A DNA stretch of 64,000 nucleotides from Acanthosepion esculentum (Eukaryota > Mollusca > Cephalopoda > Sepiida > Sepiidae): NCBI GenBank assembly GCA_964036315.1, contig OZ038507.1, forward strand, positions 65,486,374 through 65,550,373. The letters are read 5' to 3'. A program made the position numbers and the translations under genes. This document shows positions 32,451 to 43,779 of this stretch, one piece after another (the stretch's first letter is position 1; every line of letters starts with the position of its first letter). The notes beneath the pieces were generated by a model. The model did no database searches, was not told the DNA's origin, and saw only the letters and a program-made list of their open reading frames with translations.

Positions 32451-33990
32451 GAATGTAAGAATTGAATGGTAAGGATGAGGATGTAAGGATTGCATGGTAA
32501 AGATGACAAAGTAAGGATTAATTGGTACGGATAAGAAAATAAGGATTAAATGACAAGAATGTGAAAGTAAGAATTGAATGGTATGGATTAAATGGTAAGG
32601 ATTGAATGGTTAGGATGTGACAGTAATGATTGAATGGTAAGAATGAGAAAGTAAGGATTAAATGGTAAGTATGTGAAATCTAAGGATTGAATGGTAAGGA
32701 TGCGAAAGTAAGGATTTAATTCTAAGGATGTGAAAGTAAGGAATAAATGGTAAGTATGTGAAATGTAACGATTGAATGGAAAGGATGTGAAAGTAAGGAT
32801 TGAATTCTAAGGATGCGAAAGTAAGGATTAAATGGTAAGGATGCGAAAGTAAGGATTGAATAGTAAGGATGTGAAAGTAAGGATTGAATAGTAAGGATGT
32901 GAAAGTAAGGAATAAATGTTAAGGATGCGAAAGTAAGGATTCAATAGTAAGGATGTGAAAGTAAGCAATAAATGGTAAGGATGTGAAATAAGGTCTGAAT
33001 GGTAAGGATGTGAACGTAAAGATTGAATGGTAAGGATGACAATGTTAGGATTGAATTGTAAGGATGCTAAAGTAAGGATTGAATGCTAAGTATGAGAATG
33101 TAAGGATTAAATGGTAAGGATTTGTAAATAAGGATTGAACGGTAAGGATGTGAAAGTAAGGATTAAATGGTAAGGATGCAAAAATAAGGATTGAATAGTA
33201 AGGATGTGAAAGTAAGGAATAAATGGTAGGTATGTGAAATATAAGGATTGAATAGTATGGATGTGAAAGTAAGAATTCAGAAGTAAGGATGTGAAAGTAA
33301 GGAATGGATGGTAAGGATGTGAAAGTAAGTATTGAATGGTAAGAATGCGAAAGTAAGGGTTGAATGGTAAGGATGTGAAAATAAGAATTGAATGGTAAGG
33401 ATGTGAAAGTAAGGATTGAATGGTACAGAAGAAAAAATAAGGATTGAATTGTAAGGATGTGAATAAACGGAATAAATGGTAAGGATGGGAAAATAAGGAT
33501 AGAATGGTTAGGATGTGAAAATAAGGAATTAATGTTTAGGATGTGAATTTCAGGAATAAATTGTAAGGACGTGAAAGTAAAGATTACATGGTAAGGATGT
33601 GCAAGTAATGACTGAATGGTAAGGATGTGAAAGTAAGGATTGAATGGTAATATGTGAAAATGAGGATTGAATGGTAAGGATGTTAAAAAAAGGAATTAAT
33701 GGTTAGGATGTGAATGTCAAAAATAAATTAAAAGGATGTGAAAGTAAGGATTACATGGTAAGGATGTGCAAGTAATGACTGAATGGTAAGGATGTGAAAG
33801 TAAGGAATATTTATGAAAGATGTGTAAGTAAGTACTAAATGGTAAGCATGATGATGTAAGGATTGAATGGCAATGATGAGAATGTAAGGATTAAATGTTA
33901 CGGATAAGAAAGTAAGGATTAAATTTTAAGGATGTGAATGTAAGGATTAAATGGTAAAGACGTAACAATTAAGGAATAAATGGTAAGCAT
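32451..33990. repeat. 28-bp minisatellite, about 55 diverged units
   Basis: The unit is GTAAGGATTGAATGGTAAGG plus ATGTGAAA, itself made of two related halves that each contain GTAAGGAT. Divergence between units is high, so the array is older than the 34-bp and 85-bp satellites. All frames carry stops. Confidence 0.93.
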
Positions 33991-34490
33991 CAGAAGAAAG
34001 GAAGTCAACAGGAAGTCGGAAAAGACGAGAAAAATGAAGAGAAAGAAGATGCCGAGTATCGTCACATTTATCTTTTTAGAGATTGCATTTACCAGAGAAG
34101 CAAAGAAACCGAAGACAGTGCCACAGGTGGGGAGTGCGAGAGAAGAAACTGTTGAATTTGAAGTGTTGGTTGCATTTAGCTAGTTGTAAACCGGTGGAAA
34201 CCTAGATGCGCATCTAGTAGCATGCTTAATTTGATGTATCCGGGGAACGAGGGAATAAGTCGGTCAGAGCAGTTGCCATGAAAATATTTGTAGAAAAGAC
34301 AGAAGAAAACCACGTCTCGCCAGTGAGAAAGTGACTGAAATCGAGGTTGCTAGTGAAGATCGATTACATTACAGATACTTTTTTGGATTTTTTCAAGAAC
34401 CTCGAGATGAATAGCAGGAACACCAGACCAGATATGGCAGTAGTGTTCAATGAACGGTGAATGGTAGATTTATACAAGTAAGACTTGTTA
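33991..34490. other. Unassigned sequence
   Basis: A 67-codon plus frame (33980-34183) begins in the minisatellite and has no domain. The rest is mixed sequence. Confidence 0.3.
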
Positions 34491-34499
34491 GACTGAGAC

Positions 34500-34930
34500 A
34501 TGGAACAAACAATCAGCATCAATACCAATCGCATCCATACCATCAACATCAATACCAATCGTATCAATTCCATCAGCATCTGTACCAATCGCATCCATAC
34601 CATCAGCATCTATACCATGAGCATCCATACCAATCGCATCCATACCAATCGCATCCATACCATCTGAATCAATACCAATCGTATCAATTCTTTCAGCATT
34701 GTACCAATCGCATCCATACCATCAGCATCAATACCAATCGCATCCATACCATTAGATTCCATACCAATCGCATCCATACCAATCGCATCCATACAAACTG
34801 CATCCATACCAATCGCATCCATACCATCTGAATCAATACCAATCGTATCAATTCCATCAACATCTGTACCAATCGCATCCATACCATCAGCATTCATACT
34901 AATCGCGCCCATCCCATTAGCATACATAGA
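34500..34930. repeat. 15/30-bp minisatellite, copy 1
   Basis: Subunits of 15 bp such as ATACCAATCGCATCC and ATACCATCAGCATCA alternate. The period is a multiple of three and the unit lacks stops on several frames, so both strands stay open: MDAIGMDADG on minus and IPIASIPSAS-like on plus. I treat these frames as non-coding. The same minisatellite is at 36815-37255. The left flank GACTGAGACATGGAACAA recurs at about 35470. Confidence 0.95.
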
Positions 34931-36015
34931 AATGAACCCTGACTAGAAAATTTACTTAATAATTAATTAAACAATGAATAGATGAATGAGGTAATTGAAG
35001 GTCGAATCAAAAACAACCGACTGTATAGATTTCGACTGGCCGTCCTTTACCGTTATAGGACAGTTACATTTTTCCCGCCTTCCAAGTCAGATTTTCGCCG
35101 CCATTTTACATCTGTTTGGACAGCAAATTACCTCTGAACCTGCAGCGTTTTAAACCACCTCCCGACACCACCGGTCTCTTAATTTCTTCTCCCAGTTGAG
35201 GAAGGCCGGCCGGCAGACATAATTATTAAATACACTTCCGGTGAGGATGACCTCAGTGCCAGCATGCAAACGTCTGTCATGGCGATACATCTGCCTTCTA
35301 ATGTAACTGGGCTTATTCGACACGATAACCTCGAATCACTGCTTGTACTCACCTTTCGACAGTGTCGCTCGTTTTTCTTCAGGCAACTTGCAGTCTATTA
35401 GTTCCAGTGCCATTGTCTTTCCATCTCGCAAATACGCTGCAAGGAATTTGGTTCGCATTGTTTGCAGACTGAGACATGGAACAATTTTAAAAAATAAATA
35501 AAGTCCGGTTATTAACAGAAGACAAAGACTATCATGTTTTCTTTTACTTTTATAAGCGGTGTCCCTAGAGGACGTAGATGGTTATGACTCTCCACAACTT
35601 CCGGTCTTTTTTAAACAAAATATTTTTTTGTTAATTATGTTCAGTGAGTGAGACATTCTTTCCTGTTGAAGGCTAGGGGTAGATTTAAGGAACCTGAAAC
35701 ATGGAGTTGACAATGTACCCTCTGAACTGTTTTTAAAAAATATGTTCACCCCAAGTAAGGCAATAATACTACTAAGACGCAAGGGAGTAGTGGGAGTGAA
35801 CGAGAAGACTTTAAATGAAACCAGAAACTCAATCCTAAACAGGAAACAAAGGATAACCTTCAACTTCTGTTTAAAAAAACAGGGAGGAGTGTGAACAGGA
35901 CGTTACGCGAACCTATCTGCTACTTTTAAACCGGTGAAAAATGGTGGTGAAGAAACAGTAATGCTTTATGGCAACGGATTTTGGAACATAAAAAAGTGGT
36001 CAAAAGAGTGGACCA
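34931..36015. other. Unassigned sequence with one 148-bp repeat-family relic
   Basis: 35755-35870 in reverse complement reads CTCCCTTGCGTCTTAGTAG then TATTATTGCC, a decayed unit of the 148-bp family. The rest, including a GC-richer segment at 35040-35420, has no recognised gene. Confidence 0.45.
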
Positions 36016-36680
36016 ATTCACTGGAGATACCGCTATCAAAATAAAATATTGGTAATCTCGAGCAATGTCAGAATTATAGAATTGATCTTATGGACGTCAA
36101 TATCAGTGAGGAGCAAGACATGACCCACAAACTCGTTGAAAGAACCGGCATATATGGAAAGGGATTCACCAAAGAGAAATGCAAAGTAATGGTGAATAGC
36201 ACAAGCAACAACAGTGACAACGTCAACGTGGACGGCGAACCACTGGACGAAGTGTCCAGCTTTAAATACTTGGAAGCAACCTTGTCAAAAGATGGCAGCT
36301 GCAACGCAGCAATTTGCACATGGATCGCCACAGCGACAGCAGCGAGACGGGAAAGGATAGAGAAGAGCAACATCGGCTTCCATACCAAGTTTACAAATTG
36401 CTGGTCGTATCCATCCTCATCTGCGTGCGTGAGAATCCGGCAGTCATGGTTGAGCCGGGAAAAATGATCCAGGTGTTTGAGAACAGATGATTGAGAAAGC
36501 TCGACCGTATCTGCTACTGGGATCGCAAAACCAATGACTAGGTAAGGATCAAGGTCGAAGGTCTTGCGGGTCGGCAGGAATCTCTTCTCGTCACTGTTAA
36601 GCGTCGGAAGATGTCAGGGTTTGGTCGCGTCACACAGTATAACAGCCTCTGCAAGACCATCATGCAAGGTTGTATTGAAG
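36015..36680 (+). pseudogene. RTE/I-like LINE C-terminal fragment, copy 1
   Basis: Plus frame 36090-36467 contains TGIYGKGFTKEKCKVMVNST, VDGEPLDEVSSFKYLEATLS and KDGSC. This is the segment that follows the YADD box in RTE- and I-group LINEs (KSKVM, then V.SFKYLG..LS.DG). 36470-36660 continues with ICYWDRKTND and VKRRKMSGFGRVT-like sequence across frameshifts. It is truncated at both ends. Confidence 0.75.
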
Positions 36681-37520
36681 ATGTACGCAAGCGGCGACGG
36701 CAACTCAAGAGACAACGTCGCCGTGGACAGCGAACCACTGGACGAATTGTCCTGCTTTAAATACTAGAAAGCAACCTTGTCAAAAGATGGCAGCTGAAAC
36801 GCAGGAATCTGATGCATCAGTATCCATACCAACCGCATCCATGCCATCAGTATCAATACCAATCACATCCATACCATTAGTACCAATACCAATCACATCC
36901 ATATCTTTAGCATTCATATCAATCGCATCCTTACTATTAGCATCAATATCAATCGCATCCAAACGATCAGCATCAATACCAATCGCATCCATACCATCAG
37001 CATCCATACCAATCGCATCCATACCAATCGCATCCATACCAATCGCATCCATACCATCAGCATCAATACCAATCGCATCCATACCATCAGCATCCATACG
37101 AATCGCATCCATACGAATCGCATCCATACCAATGGCATCCATACCATCAGCATCAATACCAATCGTATCGATTCCATCAGCATCTATACCAATCGCATCC
37201 ATACCATCAGCATCCATACTAATCGCGTCCATCCCATTAGCATCCATAGAAATCGTTGTTTATACCCATCCTGTTCTACAGGTGTGAGACTTGGACACTC
37301 CTGGTTGATGCAGCAAGAAAGGGTCCAGGCGTTCAAGAACAAATGCTTGAAAAAGCACCCCGCATCTCCTACTGGGAGAGGAAAACCAATGACTACGAAG
37401 CAAGGTCAAGAGTCTCGCGGGCCGACACGAATATTTCCTCGCCACTATTAAGCGTCGTCAGATGGCACGTTTTTTGGCCACGTCACACGGCAATAACAGC
37501 CTCTGCAAGAGCATCATGCA
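36680..37520 (+). pseudogene. RTE/I-like LINE fragment, copy 2, split by a minisatellite
   Basis: 36680-36805 repeats VDSEPLDELSCFKY and the AGCAACCTTGTCAAAAGATG segment of copy 1. The minisatellite fills 36815-37255. Coding similarity resumes with LFYRCETWTLLVDAARK, YWERKTNDYEARSRV and VVRWHVFWPRHTAITA-like sequence to about 37517. The downstream RGR-type tail lies at 37618-37690. Confidence 0.75.
36815..37255. repeat. 15/30-bp minisatellite, copy 2
   Basis: It has the same subunits as copy 1 (CCAATCGCATCCATACCATC and so on), about 29 subunits. It leaves a 166-codon plus frame and a 155-codon minus frame overlapping over the whole array, which signals a stop-free repeat rather than two genes. 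It sits inside the LINE copy. Confidence 0.95.
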
Positions 37521-37712
37521 AGTGTTAGGGGATGTATTTCTATGAAAAGAAAGTCGCAATAAGGTTAACATTTATATGTAAGGGATTCTACTGAGTCCTA
37601 CCTACAACACGTTAACACAAGGCACTGTTGAAGGCCGGGCACAAGCGGAGACGGCGACGCATAATGCTGGCCAGACAACATCAAAGAGTGTACGGACATT
37701 GAAACAAGGGAC
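37521..37712 (+). pseudogene. LINE 3' terminal coding remnant
   Basis: 37618-37690 translates as AGHKRRRRRIMLARQHQRVY, matching the RGRQR..W.DNIKEW end of RTE/I-type LINEs. About 100 bases of other sequence separate it from the previous block. The (GAT)n tail follows at once. Confidence 0.65.
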
Positions 37713-37862
37713 ATGATGATGATGATGATGATGATGATGACGATGATGATGACGATGATGATGATGATGATGATGATGACGACGACGACGACGACGATGA
37801 TGATGATGATGACGACGACGACGATGATGATGATGATGACGACGATGATGATGATGATGACA

Positions 37863-37917
<55 letters not shown>
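37713..37917 (+). repeat. (GAT/GAC)n microsatellite, probable LINE 3' tail
   Basis: GATGAT runs with blocks of GACGAC. It follows the LINE C-terminus directly, and simple-repeat 3' tails are usual for RTE/I-type elements. Poly-Met, poly-His and poly-Ser frames are artefacts. Confidence 0.95.
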
Positions 37918-39090
37918 CTTGACGACTTCGTTTTGGTCAAAACTTCCCCGTTACTCGCATATTAGTTTCAGGGTATTCTGAATATTCGTCGGCAGAACCA
38001 CGTCTGTTATCTTCTTCATCAACGAAGGGCTTTTTTTTTATTTCAGTATTCATCGCCAGATATGTCATTAGCTATGATATGCCTTTTTTTTTTGTCTGCC
38101 TAACCATATTTTCCCATCCCTTATATCTTACTTCAAACCCCGGAAGGCATCTGTCTCTATTCTTATGCGTTTTCGTTTTTCTCTATTGCACTTCGCATCA
38201 TTCAATTCTCTGCAGTTGTCGGTAGAAACCTTTCTCGATTATCTCTCATCTCATCTACATTTGTGAAGGGATTCACTGACATGTAGGTGATTAGTTAATA
38301 CTGTTACAATTTTTGTGTATATATGTATGTATTAGTGAGCAAAGCCAAATGACTGGACTCACTTTAGAGTTTCCCCAAATGAAGGTTCACCAATCAGAAG
38401 GCGTAAAAGATTCAATCCGTCTTATATAACGGCGGCCATTTTGGTTACTCTCTACGAATGTCCAATGCGAACCTGTCAGAACCAAAGATGACTAGAGGTC
38501 CTTAGAAGGAACTACGCTCTGGTACTTAAACGAGATATCCACTGCTAACCTGAACTACGCCTTCCTACTGACTTCGAAATATTCACTGCCAACCTCTGGA
38601 TTCTATGCTCAAAGATTACCATCATCATGAATAACAAATACACGGCACTAAAACAATTTTTTTGTGCCAATAAAGTAATAGAAGATAAGTTTTTAAGCTT
38701 ACAATTATTTTTTATAATACTAGCGGTCTATTTATATGGCGGGTTTAAAATGATAACTTTTACCATCGAGTTGTAAACAAATGGGACTCCTAACAATTGC
38801 TGTACATGACTAAAATTTATGTTTGGAGAACACATTTGAAATATTAAATCATAAATTAATATAAAAAAGTAAAATAGCAACGTAAATTCAGTATTCTAGT
38901 AACGCTAGGGTACACATCGCGTCTAACAGCTGATACACTAAGTCTAAACACTGCCCGAAGCATCGTTTAACGCAGGCGGCAATTCAGTCAACAACATCAC
39001 GTAGAATCAAAAACTACCTAGTGTGATGTGTAACTTAGGGTATTAATATTTTATAGGAGTTGATGTTGACTTAAAAAAAATTTTTCAGTA
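37918..39090. other. Unassigned sequence
   Basis: Mixed, moderately A/T-rich sequence with no frame of note. At 38430-38455 TATATAAC is followed by GGCGGCCATTTTGG, a TATA-like box next to a YY1-like core. I do not call a promoter. Confidence 0.3.
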
Positions 39091-39094
39091 TATA

Positions 39095-39245
39095 TATATG
39101 TATTGTTATCCACAGAGAGACTGTTTCGCTGTATCACAGTTCATCATGTGGCTAGACATTCGGCTAACTCTAGCTAAGATCGAAACTTGACTGAACTGGC
39201 GTCAATCGGGTATTCTACCACTAACACGTTGACGCACGGCAGGGA
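39095..39245 (-). mobile_element. tRNA-headed SINE S1 with hammerhead-like body (copy 1)
   Basis: The minus strand has a tRNA-like head (GTGCGTCAACGTG onward to AGTTTCGATCTTAGC, the B-box region). The body follows with CTAGCCACA, TGATGA, a CTGT-GAT-ACAG hairpin, GCGAAAC and then TGTGGATAAC. CCACA and TGTGG pair as helix I. The first C of CTGATGA is missing. Closely related to copies at 47.2 and 47.5 kb. Confidence 0.7.
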
Positions 39246-39246
39246 A

Positions 39247-39252
39247 AAGGTG

Positions 39253-39348
<96 letters not shown>
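39247..39348. repeat. (TA)n array
   Basis: About 100 bases of alternating TA, adjoining the head side of the SINE. Confidence 0.99.
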
Positions 39349-39349
<1 letters not shown>

Positions 39350-39460
39350 AGTTACTCCAAAATTCTCTTGACGAGGAAATGGAACTAATGTCTTTAATTT
39401 AATAACATAATTAAATTAAAGGATTTAGCTTGAATTTTTGAAACATGGTTATCAATGTGT

Positions 39461-39492
39461 AACGAAAGAAAACATATTTTAAATCAATTAAT

Positions 39493-39562
<70 letters not shown>

Positions 39563-39594
39563 ATTAATTGATTTAAAATATGTTTTCTTTCGTT
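39461..39594. repeat. Perfect palindrome centred on (TA)n
   Basis: AACGAAAGAAAACATATTTT plus AAATCAATTAATTTATAATA at 39461-39500 is exactly inverted at 39555-39594 across a (TA)n core. Total arm identity is about 40 bp plus the self-complementary core, so the whole 134 bp can form a cruciform. Confidence 0.95.
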
Positions 39595-39600
39595 TATAAG

Positions 39601-39634
<34 letters not shown>

Positions 39635-39660
39635 CTTATAAATATAAAATCTTATAAATA
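39594..39660. repeat. Second small palindrome on (TA)n
   Basis: TTATAAGATTATATAT and ATATAATCTTATAA flank a (TA)n run. AATCTTATAAATATAAA is then repeated once more. Confidence 0.9.
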
Positions 39661-40380
39661 TAAATAAATATACTCGTCTGAAAAAACTTCAGGTGTTTTA
39701 GCTTGTAAATGAACAAACCCATAGCCAAGGAATAAAAAAAAGAAAGAACTAAGAACATGTACTTCAGGCGAAAACAATCGTCCAGAATCCAAGCTCAGAG
39801 TCTCAAAAAATAAACTCCAACAGGAGTAAAACAATATCAAATATGCTGACAAATACTAAGAAAGAAATTCACCCTGAACCAGTCATAAAACAGGCATATA
39901 AAAGTTAATAGACTAGATAATGTGATTAAAGCCTCTAAACAAACAAAAACGCCTTCTCATAGATATAACAATGGCATTAAGTAAAAAATATATCGCTTAA
40001 AGAATTTGACGAAATAAGTAAAGATAAGAGACTTGAAACCGAAAGCTGAAAAGATACAACACCTTAAATCTACAGTTCTACCTATAATAAGTGGAGTCTT
40101 GGATAGGAAAGAAATGAACGGACAGGATCGTTAAGAAAATGCCTGGCAGACAATGTTAGCATGAGTCTAAAAAAAAAAAAAGAAGAAAAAAAGGCAACTG
40201 CACTTCATAAAAGTGTTAATCTGCTCATGATATAAGGAAAATATAAAGGCTACACGTGTAAAGCAGTATTTAACATGGATCTATAAATAGAGTTACTCTC
40301 TTGCTTTACCCTGGAACTTGTCTAATAACCAAGCGAGGGACTCTATCAAACAAAAAACAAAATACATAAAAATAAGAAGA
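39661..40380. other. Unassigned A-rich sequence
   Basis: No convincing frame, repeat or RNA gene. Purine content rises toward 40380. Confidence 0.3.
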
Positions 40381-41040
40381 AGCAAAAGAAGAAGGAGGGG
40401 GATGATGAGGAGTGGGAGACGGCAAAGGAGAAGAAGTGTAGGAAGAAGAAGGAGAAGACGAAGAAAATGACGAGGAAGATTAAAAAGAAGTAGAAGTCGT
40501 AGAAGAAGAAAAAGAAGAAGAAGAAGAAGAAGAAGAAGAAGAAGAAGAAGAAGAAGAAGAAGAAGAAGAAGAAGAAGAAGAAGACTAGAAATAATAAGTA
40601 GTAGTATAAGAAGAAGTAGGAAAAGAAGAAGATAGATGTCGAAGAAGAAAGCGAATAAGAAGAAGATTAAGAAGAAGATGAAGAAGAAAATGAAAAGTAC
40701 TTGTAGTAGCAGAATAAACAACACGGAAGAAGACGAAGAAGACAAGAAGAAAAAGAAGTAGTTTACAAGAAAAAGGAGAAGAAGAAGAAAATGTAGCAGT
40801 AGAAGAAAAAGACCAAGAAGACGAAGGAGGCTAAGAAGAAAAAGAACACAAAGAAGAAGAAGAAGAAGAAGAAGAAGAAGAAGAAGAAGAAGAAGAAGAA
40901 GAAGAAGAAGAAGACAAACAACAGTAGAAGAAGAAGAAAAAGAAGAAGAAAATGAAGAACAAGCCAAAACATCAGTAAAAAAAGATGAAGAAGGAGATAA
41001 AGAGGAAAAAAGAAGTAGTAGAAAAGTGCAACAAGAAAAA
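40381..41040. repeat. (GAA)n and G/A-rich tract
   Basis: Near-pure GAA at about 40500-40585 and 40850-40914, with degenerate purine sequence between. The 304-codon minus frame (Leu/Ser/Phe-rich) is the complement of this tract and not a gene. Confidence 0.96.
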
Positions 41041-41104
41041 CATTTCTTTGTCTGTCTGTCTGTCTGTCTGTATGTCTCTCTCGGTCTCTCTCTCTCACTT
41101 TCTA

Positions 41105-41194
<90 letters not shown>
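41041..41194. repeat. (CTGT)n/(CT)n/(TA)n compound microsatellite
   Basis: CTGT repeats, then CT repeats, then (TA)n from about 41141. Confidence 0.98.
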
Positions 41195-41196
<2 letters not shown>

Positions 41197-41324
41197 ACGC
41201 AGAACACCTCGAGTCACTACTCTTGACTCTCTCTTGGACTCTTCCACGCTCTTGCAATCTTATTATGTCCTAGTGAAAATCGCGCGAGTGTGATAGTTGA
41301 GTAGCAACTCGAGCTGTTCACCGT

Positions 41325-41403
<79 letters not shown>

Positions 41404-41437
41404 CGTTGTATATATATATATATATATATGTCTGTTG

Positions 41438-41468
<31 letters not shown>

Positions 41469-41474
41469 GTCTGT

Positions 41475-41513
<39 letters not shown>

Positions 41514-41515
41514 GT

Positions 41516-41550
<35 letters not shown>

Positions 41551-41553
41551 CGT

Positions 41554-41611
<58 letters not shown>

Positions 41612-41654
41612 CGTTGTATATATATGTATGTATATATATATATATATTCAACGT

Positions 41655-41691
<37 letters not shown>

Positions 41692-41778
41692 GTTGTATAT
41701 ATATATATATATATAGATATTCAACGTTGTATATATATATAGTAATATATATATATATATATATGTGCGTTGTATATA

Positions 41779-41849
<71 letters not shown>

Positions 41850-41920
41850 CGTTGTATATATATATATATGTCCATTGTATATATATATATATTCAACGTT
41901 GTATATATATATATGCCCGT

Positions 41921-41963
<43 letters not shown>

Positions 41964-42017
41964 GTTGTATATATATATATATATATATTTATATTATATT
42001 ATATATATATATTATAT

Positions 42018-42068
<51 letters not shown>

Positions 42069-42165
42069 CACACACAACGGAGAACAACTTGAGTCGCTAC
42101 TCAATTATCACACTCGCGCGAATTTCACTTGGACTTATGAAGATTGCAAGAGCTTGAAACTTAAG
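41195..42165. repeat. (TA)n array punctuated by CAACGTTG and GTCCGTTG, inside a 90-bp inverted repeat
   Basis: The left arm (about 41239-41331) holds GCTCTTGCAATCTTATTATG, GCGCGAGTGTGATAGTTGAG and TAGCAACTCGAG. The right arm (about 42066-42160) is its inverse complement with about 85-90% identity. Between them lie 730 bases of TA interrupted at irregular intervals by TTCAACGTTG, GTCCGTTG, GTCTGTTG and GTGCGTTG. A further partial arm (ACAACGCAGAACACCTCGAG) starts at 41196. All Tyr-Ile frames are artefacts. Confidence 0.95.
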
Positions 42166-42660
42166 TATTGACTCGATATCTCCTTTGTTAGTTGTTGACT
42201 TTCTGAAGTGTTTTCGTTCTGTCCCGATAACATATTTGTTGAGCACTTTCATTTACTGTGTACGTAGCTGTCAGTTTTTTGGTCATACTTCTTCTCAATT
42301 CCCTTTCCTTGAGTTTTTTTTCCTTCTCGTCTTAGGTATTACGTCATCTGGCCTCAACATTGTTGGTTTTTCTTTCATAGTACATGCATATACGTATATT
42401 GTGTACTTCGACAGTAAACGTTCTTTAAGGCAACTGTTATTGAAGACATCCGACATTTGGCATCGATTAATATTACAGATCGATTTTTTTTAAATAGCTT
42501 ATAATTCTTCTCGGAGAAATCAAGAAATTCAATTATAAATTGTCTGAAGTTCATTTCGGAAGTAAAGTACAAGGTGAAAATCTTCAACATCCAGATAGGT
42601 CGAGACAAATGGTGATTTTCATAGAGCTAGTGACTCTTGTCACATAAACGAGGTGTGACG
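42166..42660. other. Unassigned sequence
   Basis: A 102-codon plus frame (42185-42493) has hydrophobic stretches but no recognisable domain, and a minus frame overlaps it. No support beyond length. Confidence 0.3.
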
Positions 42661-42662
42661 GG

Positions 42663-42666
<4 letters not shown>

Positions 42667-42737
<71 letters not shown>
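42667..42737. repeat. (TA)n array
   Basis: About 70 bases of alternating TA. Confidence 0.99.
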
Positions 42738-42740
<3 letters not shown>

Positions 42741-42919
42741 ACCCGATGGCTATACATGTGGATGACTATATGTGCACCCGTCCGTCGATTGAGCACTTTG
42801 GAAGAAAGGATATTTAACGGTTGCTGTTACTATAATGCTAAGCTCTTCGTATCGAATAGAGCACTCTGACAGTTGATAATGCTTTCATCACGTATATAAT
42901 GCGTTAATTGTTTTTTTCT

Positions 42920-43045
42920 TCGTAGGCAGCGCCTATAGTCTCGGGTTAAGTATCTCCGACTGATATCAAATCGGTCGAGTTGCGACCTCGGTTTGGAGTA
43001 ACCTCATGCCTAGCTACACTGAAGAGCTGTGATACTGCCGTCAAT

Positions 43046-43046
<1 letters not shown>
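42920..43046 (+). mobile_element. tRNA-headed SINE S1 with hammerhead-like body (copy 2)
   Basis: The plus strand carries the decayed tRNA-like head (CAGCGCCTATAGTCTCGG, then GTTGCGACCTCGG). It then has GCCTAGCTACA, CTGAAGA, GCTGTGATACTGC and TCAATGAC before (TA)n. Helix II has one mismatch and the GAAA strand is lost, so this copy is dead as a ribozyme. Orientation is opposite to the other three copies. Confidence 0.6.

Positions 43047-43048
<2 letters not shown>

Positions 43049-43104
<56 letters not shown>
43049..43104. repeat. (TA)n array
   Basis: Alternating TA directly after the SINE body. Confidence 0.99.
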
Positions 43105-43106
<2 letters not shown>

Positions 43107-43189
43107 AGTATAGGATTGGTGTATACGGAATAAATTCCAATAACCAACAAATAATATACTTAAAAGAGTGCTCAATACTGAGTAGAGCA

Positions 43190-43770
43190 AATATAATTAT
43201 TTATTCGAAAATTATAACATAAATATGTTATAAAATCACTACAAAAATAGCGATTTTGTTTCAACACTTCCGGTTTCTTATCAAGGGATGATGCTGAATG
43301 TAGCATAAAGGTTTTAAAAGGTTGAAATCAATCAAAAACACCTCGCTAAGGGGAAACGTTGTTACAAAAGCTGGACTGACCAATCAAAATACAAAGGTAT
43401 TTTTTCTTTTTTCCTCCGTAATGTTATAATTTTAAACTTAATATAGATTAAATTTAAATTTTAAAATAGGTAATTTTTAATTTTTAATTTCAAATTTTAT
43501 CGTATAATTTAATATTTATTAGTTAGAAGAAATTCTATTTTAGCCTAACCCCAACATTAAAGCATTAAATAATTATTATAACCTTAGTTGTCAAGTTTTT
43601 TGAATTCTCGTATACTTGTTATTTGATTATGTAACAGCGTTTCTTCTTAGTGCGGGGTGTTTCATTGATTTGAACCTTTTAAAACCCTTTATTCTACATT
43701 CAACATCACTGCTTCATAAAACACCATAAGTGTTGAAACAAAATGGCTATTTTTGTAGTGATTTTATTAC
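43190..43770. mobile_element. Dispersed repeat P3 as a head-to-head inverted pair
   Basis: The left arm (43190-43395, minus) and right arm (43400-43770, plus) share TTTTGTAGTGATTTTAT, GTGTTGAAACAAAAT, TTTTAAAACC and ACAGCGTTTC-like segments. The left arm reads TTGATAA, an AAACC/AGTGTT-type hairpin and GAAAC. The right arm reads TTCATAA, ACACCATAAGTGT, TGAAAC. The right arm matches 14480-14872 over about 390 bp. Both are decayed hammerhead-like motifs. Confidence 0.75.
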
Positions 43771-43779
43771 ATATTTATG

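Noticed and set aside
36780..37287. Repeat-protein genes (MDAIGMDADG on minus, IPIASIPSAS on plus)
   Set aside because: Both strands are open over the same bases because the period is a multiple of three. No start context, domain or splice signal, and the array lies inside a dead LINE.
37602..37940. Poly-His, poly-Met and poly-Ser frames in (GAT)n
   Set aside because: Trinucleotide repeat translations on a LINE 3' tail.
40293..41207. 304-codon minus frame resembling a multi-pass membrane protein
   Set aside because: It is built from (TA)n, (AG)n and the complement of (GAA)n; the poly-Leu and poly-Ser blocks are microsatellite translations.
41297..42092. Long open frames of Tyr-Ile repeats in (TA)n arrays (also at 13.3, 18.0, 19.5, 55.5, 56.0 and 61.5 kb)
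   Set aside because: TAT/ATA codons have no stops, so any (TA)n array is open in most frames on both strands. No flanking domain, and composition is purely the microsatellite.
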